Source: Coriobacteriia bacterium (lineage in GTDB: Bacteria > Actinomycetota > Coriobacteriia > Anaerosomatales > SLCP01). Taken from it: a DNA stretch of 5,479 nucleotides. The position numbers and the translations under genes are program-made. The stretch lies in contig SLCP01000155.1 in the NCBI GenBank assembly GCA_007125735.1, positions 1-5,479 on the forward strand, given 5' to 3'. The notes beneath the pieces are model-generated. The model was not told where the DNA came from. It ran no database searches and worked only from the letters and a program-made list of their open reading frames with translations. This document shows, one piece after another, positions 5,265 to 5,479 of the stretch (its first letter is position 1; every line of letters starts with the position of its first letter).

Positions 5265-5479
5265 ATGCATCGCAGCCGCGCATACGTCGCACTGCTCCTC
5301 ACCGTCGTCTTGACCCTCGCCTCGGCACCGCTTGCCCTCGGCACCACCCGCGCCGACATCCAAGCGTCCCAGGAGCGTGCCCAGCAGGCACGCGAAGCCG
5401 CCGCACAGGCCGAGGAGGCCGCGGCTCGTTATCAGGCCGAGGCACGCGCTCTCGACGAGACCATCGCCGAGATCGCCGG
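5265..5479 (+). CDS. Exported coiled-coil protein, partial (likely N-terminus of a cell-wall hydrolase)
   Basis: The frame is open from ATG 5265 to the right edge, 71 codons. GGAGGAA (5249-5255) lies nine bases upstream. Residues 1 to about 26 are a Sec signal peptide: Arg/His n-region, hydrophobic core 'YVALLLTVVLTLASAPLAL', with cleavage probably after Ala21 or Gly26. From residue 30 the sequence is Ala/Glu/Gln/Arg-rich with a heptad-like pattern ('QASQERAQQAREAAAQAEE' and on), predicting a long coiled coil. In high-GC Gram-positives this layout is typical of NlpC/P60 or M23 peptidoglycan hydrolases of the PcsB/RipA type, whose coiled coil controls activity through an FtsEX-like partner. 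The catalytic domain is outside the window, so the enzyme class is inference; another exported coiled-coil protein is possible. Confidence 0.8.
   Translation, partial: MHRSRAYVALLLTVVLTLASAPLALGTTRADIQASQERAQQAREAAAQAEEAAARYQAEARALDETIAEIA

Overview
The window is high-GC DNA packed with genes on both strands. It holds seven protein-coding genes, two of them cut by the window edges. GC-rich codon use, GTG starts, strong Shine-Dalgarno sites and an NfnAB-type flavoprotein pair suggest an anaerobic high-GC Gram-positive, possibly a Coriobacteriia-like actinomycetote. The organism is an inference from gene content and composition; no rRNA or other taxonomic marker is present.

Left part, minus strand (1-1354): a LytTR-type response regulator is followed, with a one-base stop/start overlap (TAGTG), by a secreted protein that runs off the left edge. 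The secreted protein was located by reading the frame directly, because its end lies outside the window. A candidate -10 box and a perfect 6-bp dyad lie upstream of the regulator.

Centre, minus strand (1355-3621): nfnA and nfnB form a tight operon with a 13-base overlap. Together they encode an NADH-dependent reduced-ferredoxin:NADP+ oxidoreductase (electron-bifurcating transhydrogenase) with the expected flavin, nucleotide and iron-sulfur motifs. Divergent to them on the plus strand (3722-4684) is a lipoprotein of the ApbE flavin-transferase family. The two transcription units face away from each other across about 100 bases, in which one palindromic AGTATACT gives a TATACT -10 box on both strands.

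Right part (4703-5479): a small DUF4870-like membrane protein on the minus strand converges on apbE. It diverges from a plus-strand gene for an exported coiled-coil protein that runs off the right edge and looks like the N-terminus of an envelope hydrolase. The 184-base gap between them has a good extended -10 promoter on the plus strand and a 10-bp palindrome at the predicted transcription start.

Biologically, the window combines cytoplasmic redox balancing (NfnAB), extracytoplasmic flavinylation (ApbE) and cell-envelope proteins under signal-transduction control. I see no mobile element, CRISPR array, tRNA, rRNA or defence system, and no convincing new multi-gene system. The most interesting points are the shared -10 palindrome, the translationally coupled regulator and exported protein, and an ApbE with several departures from family consensus. 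No gap without a gene exceeds 300 bases.
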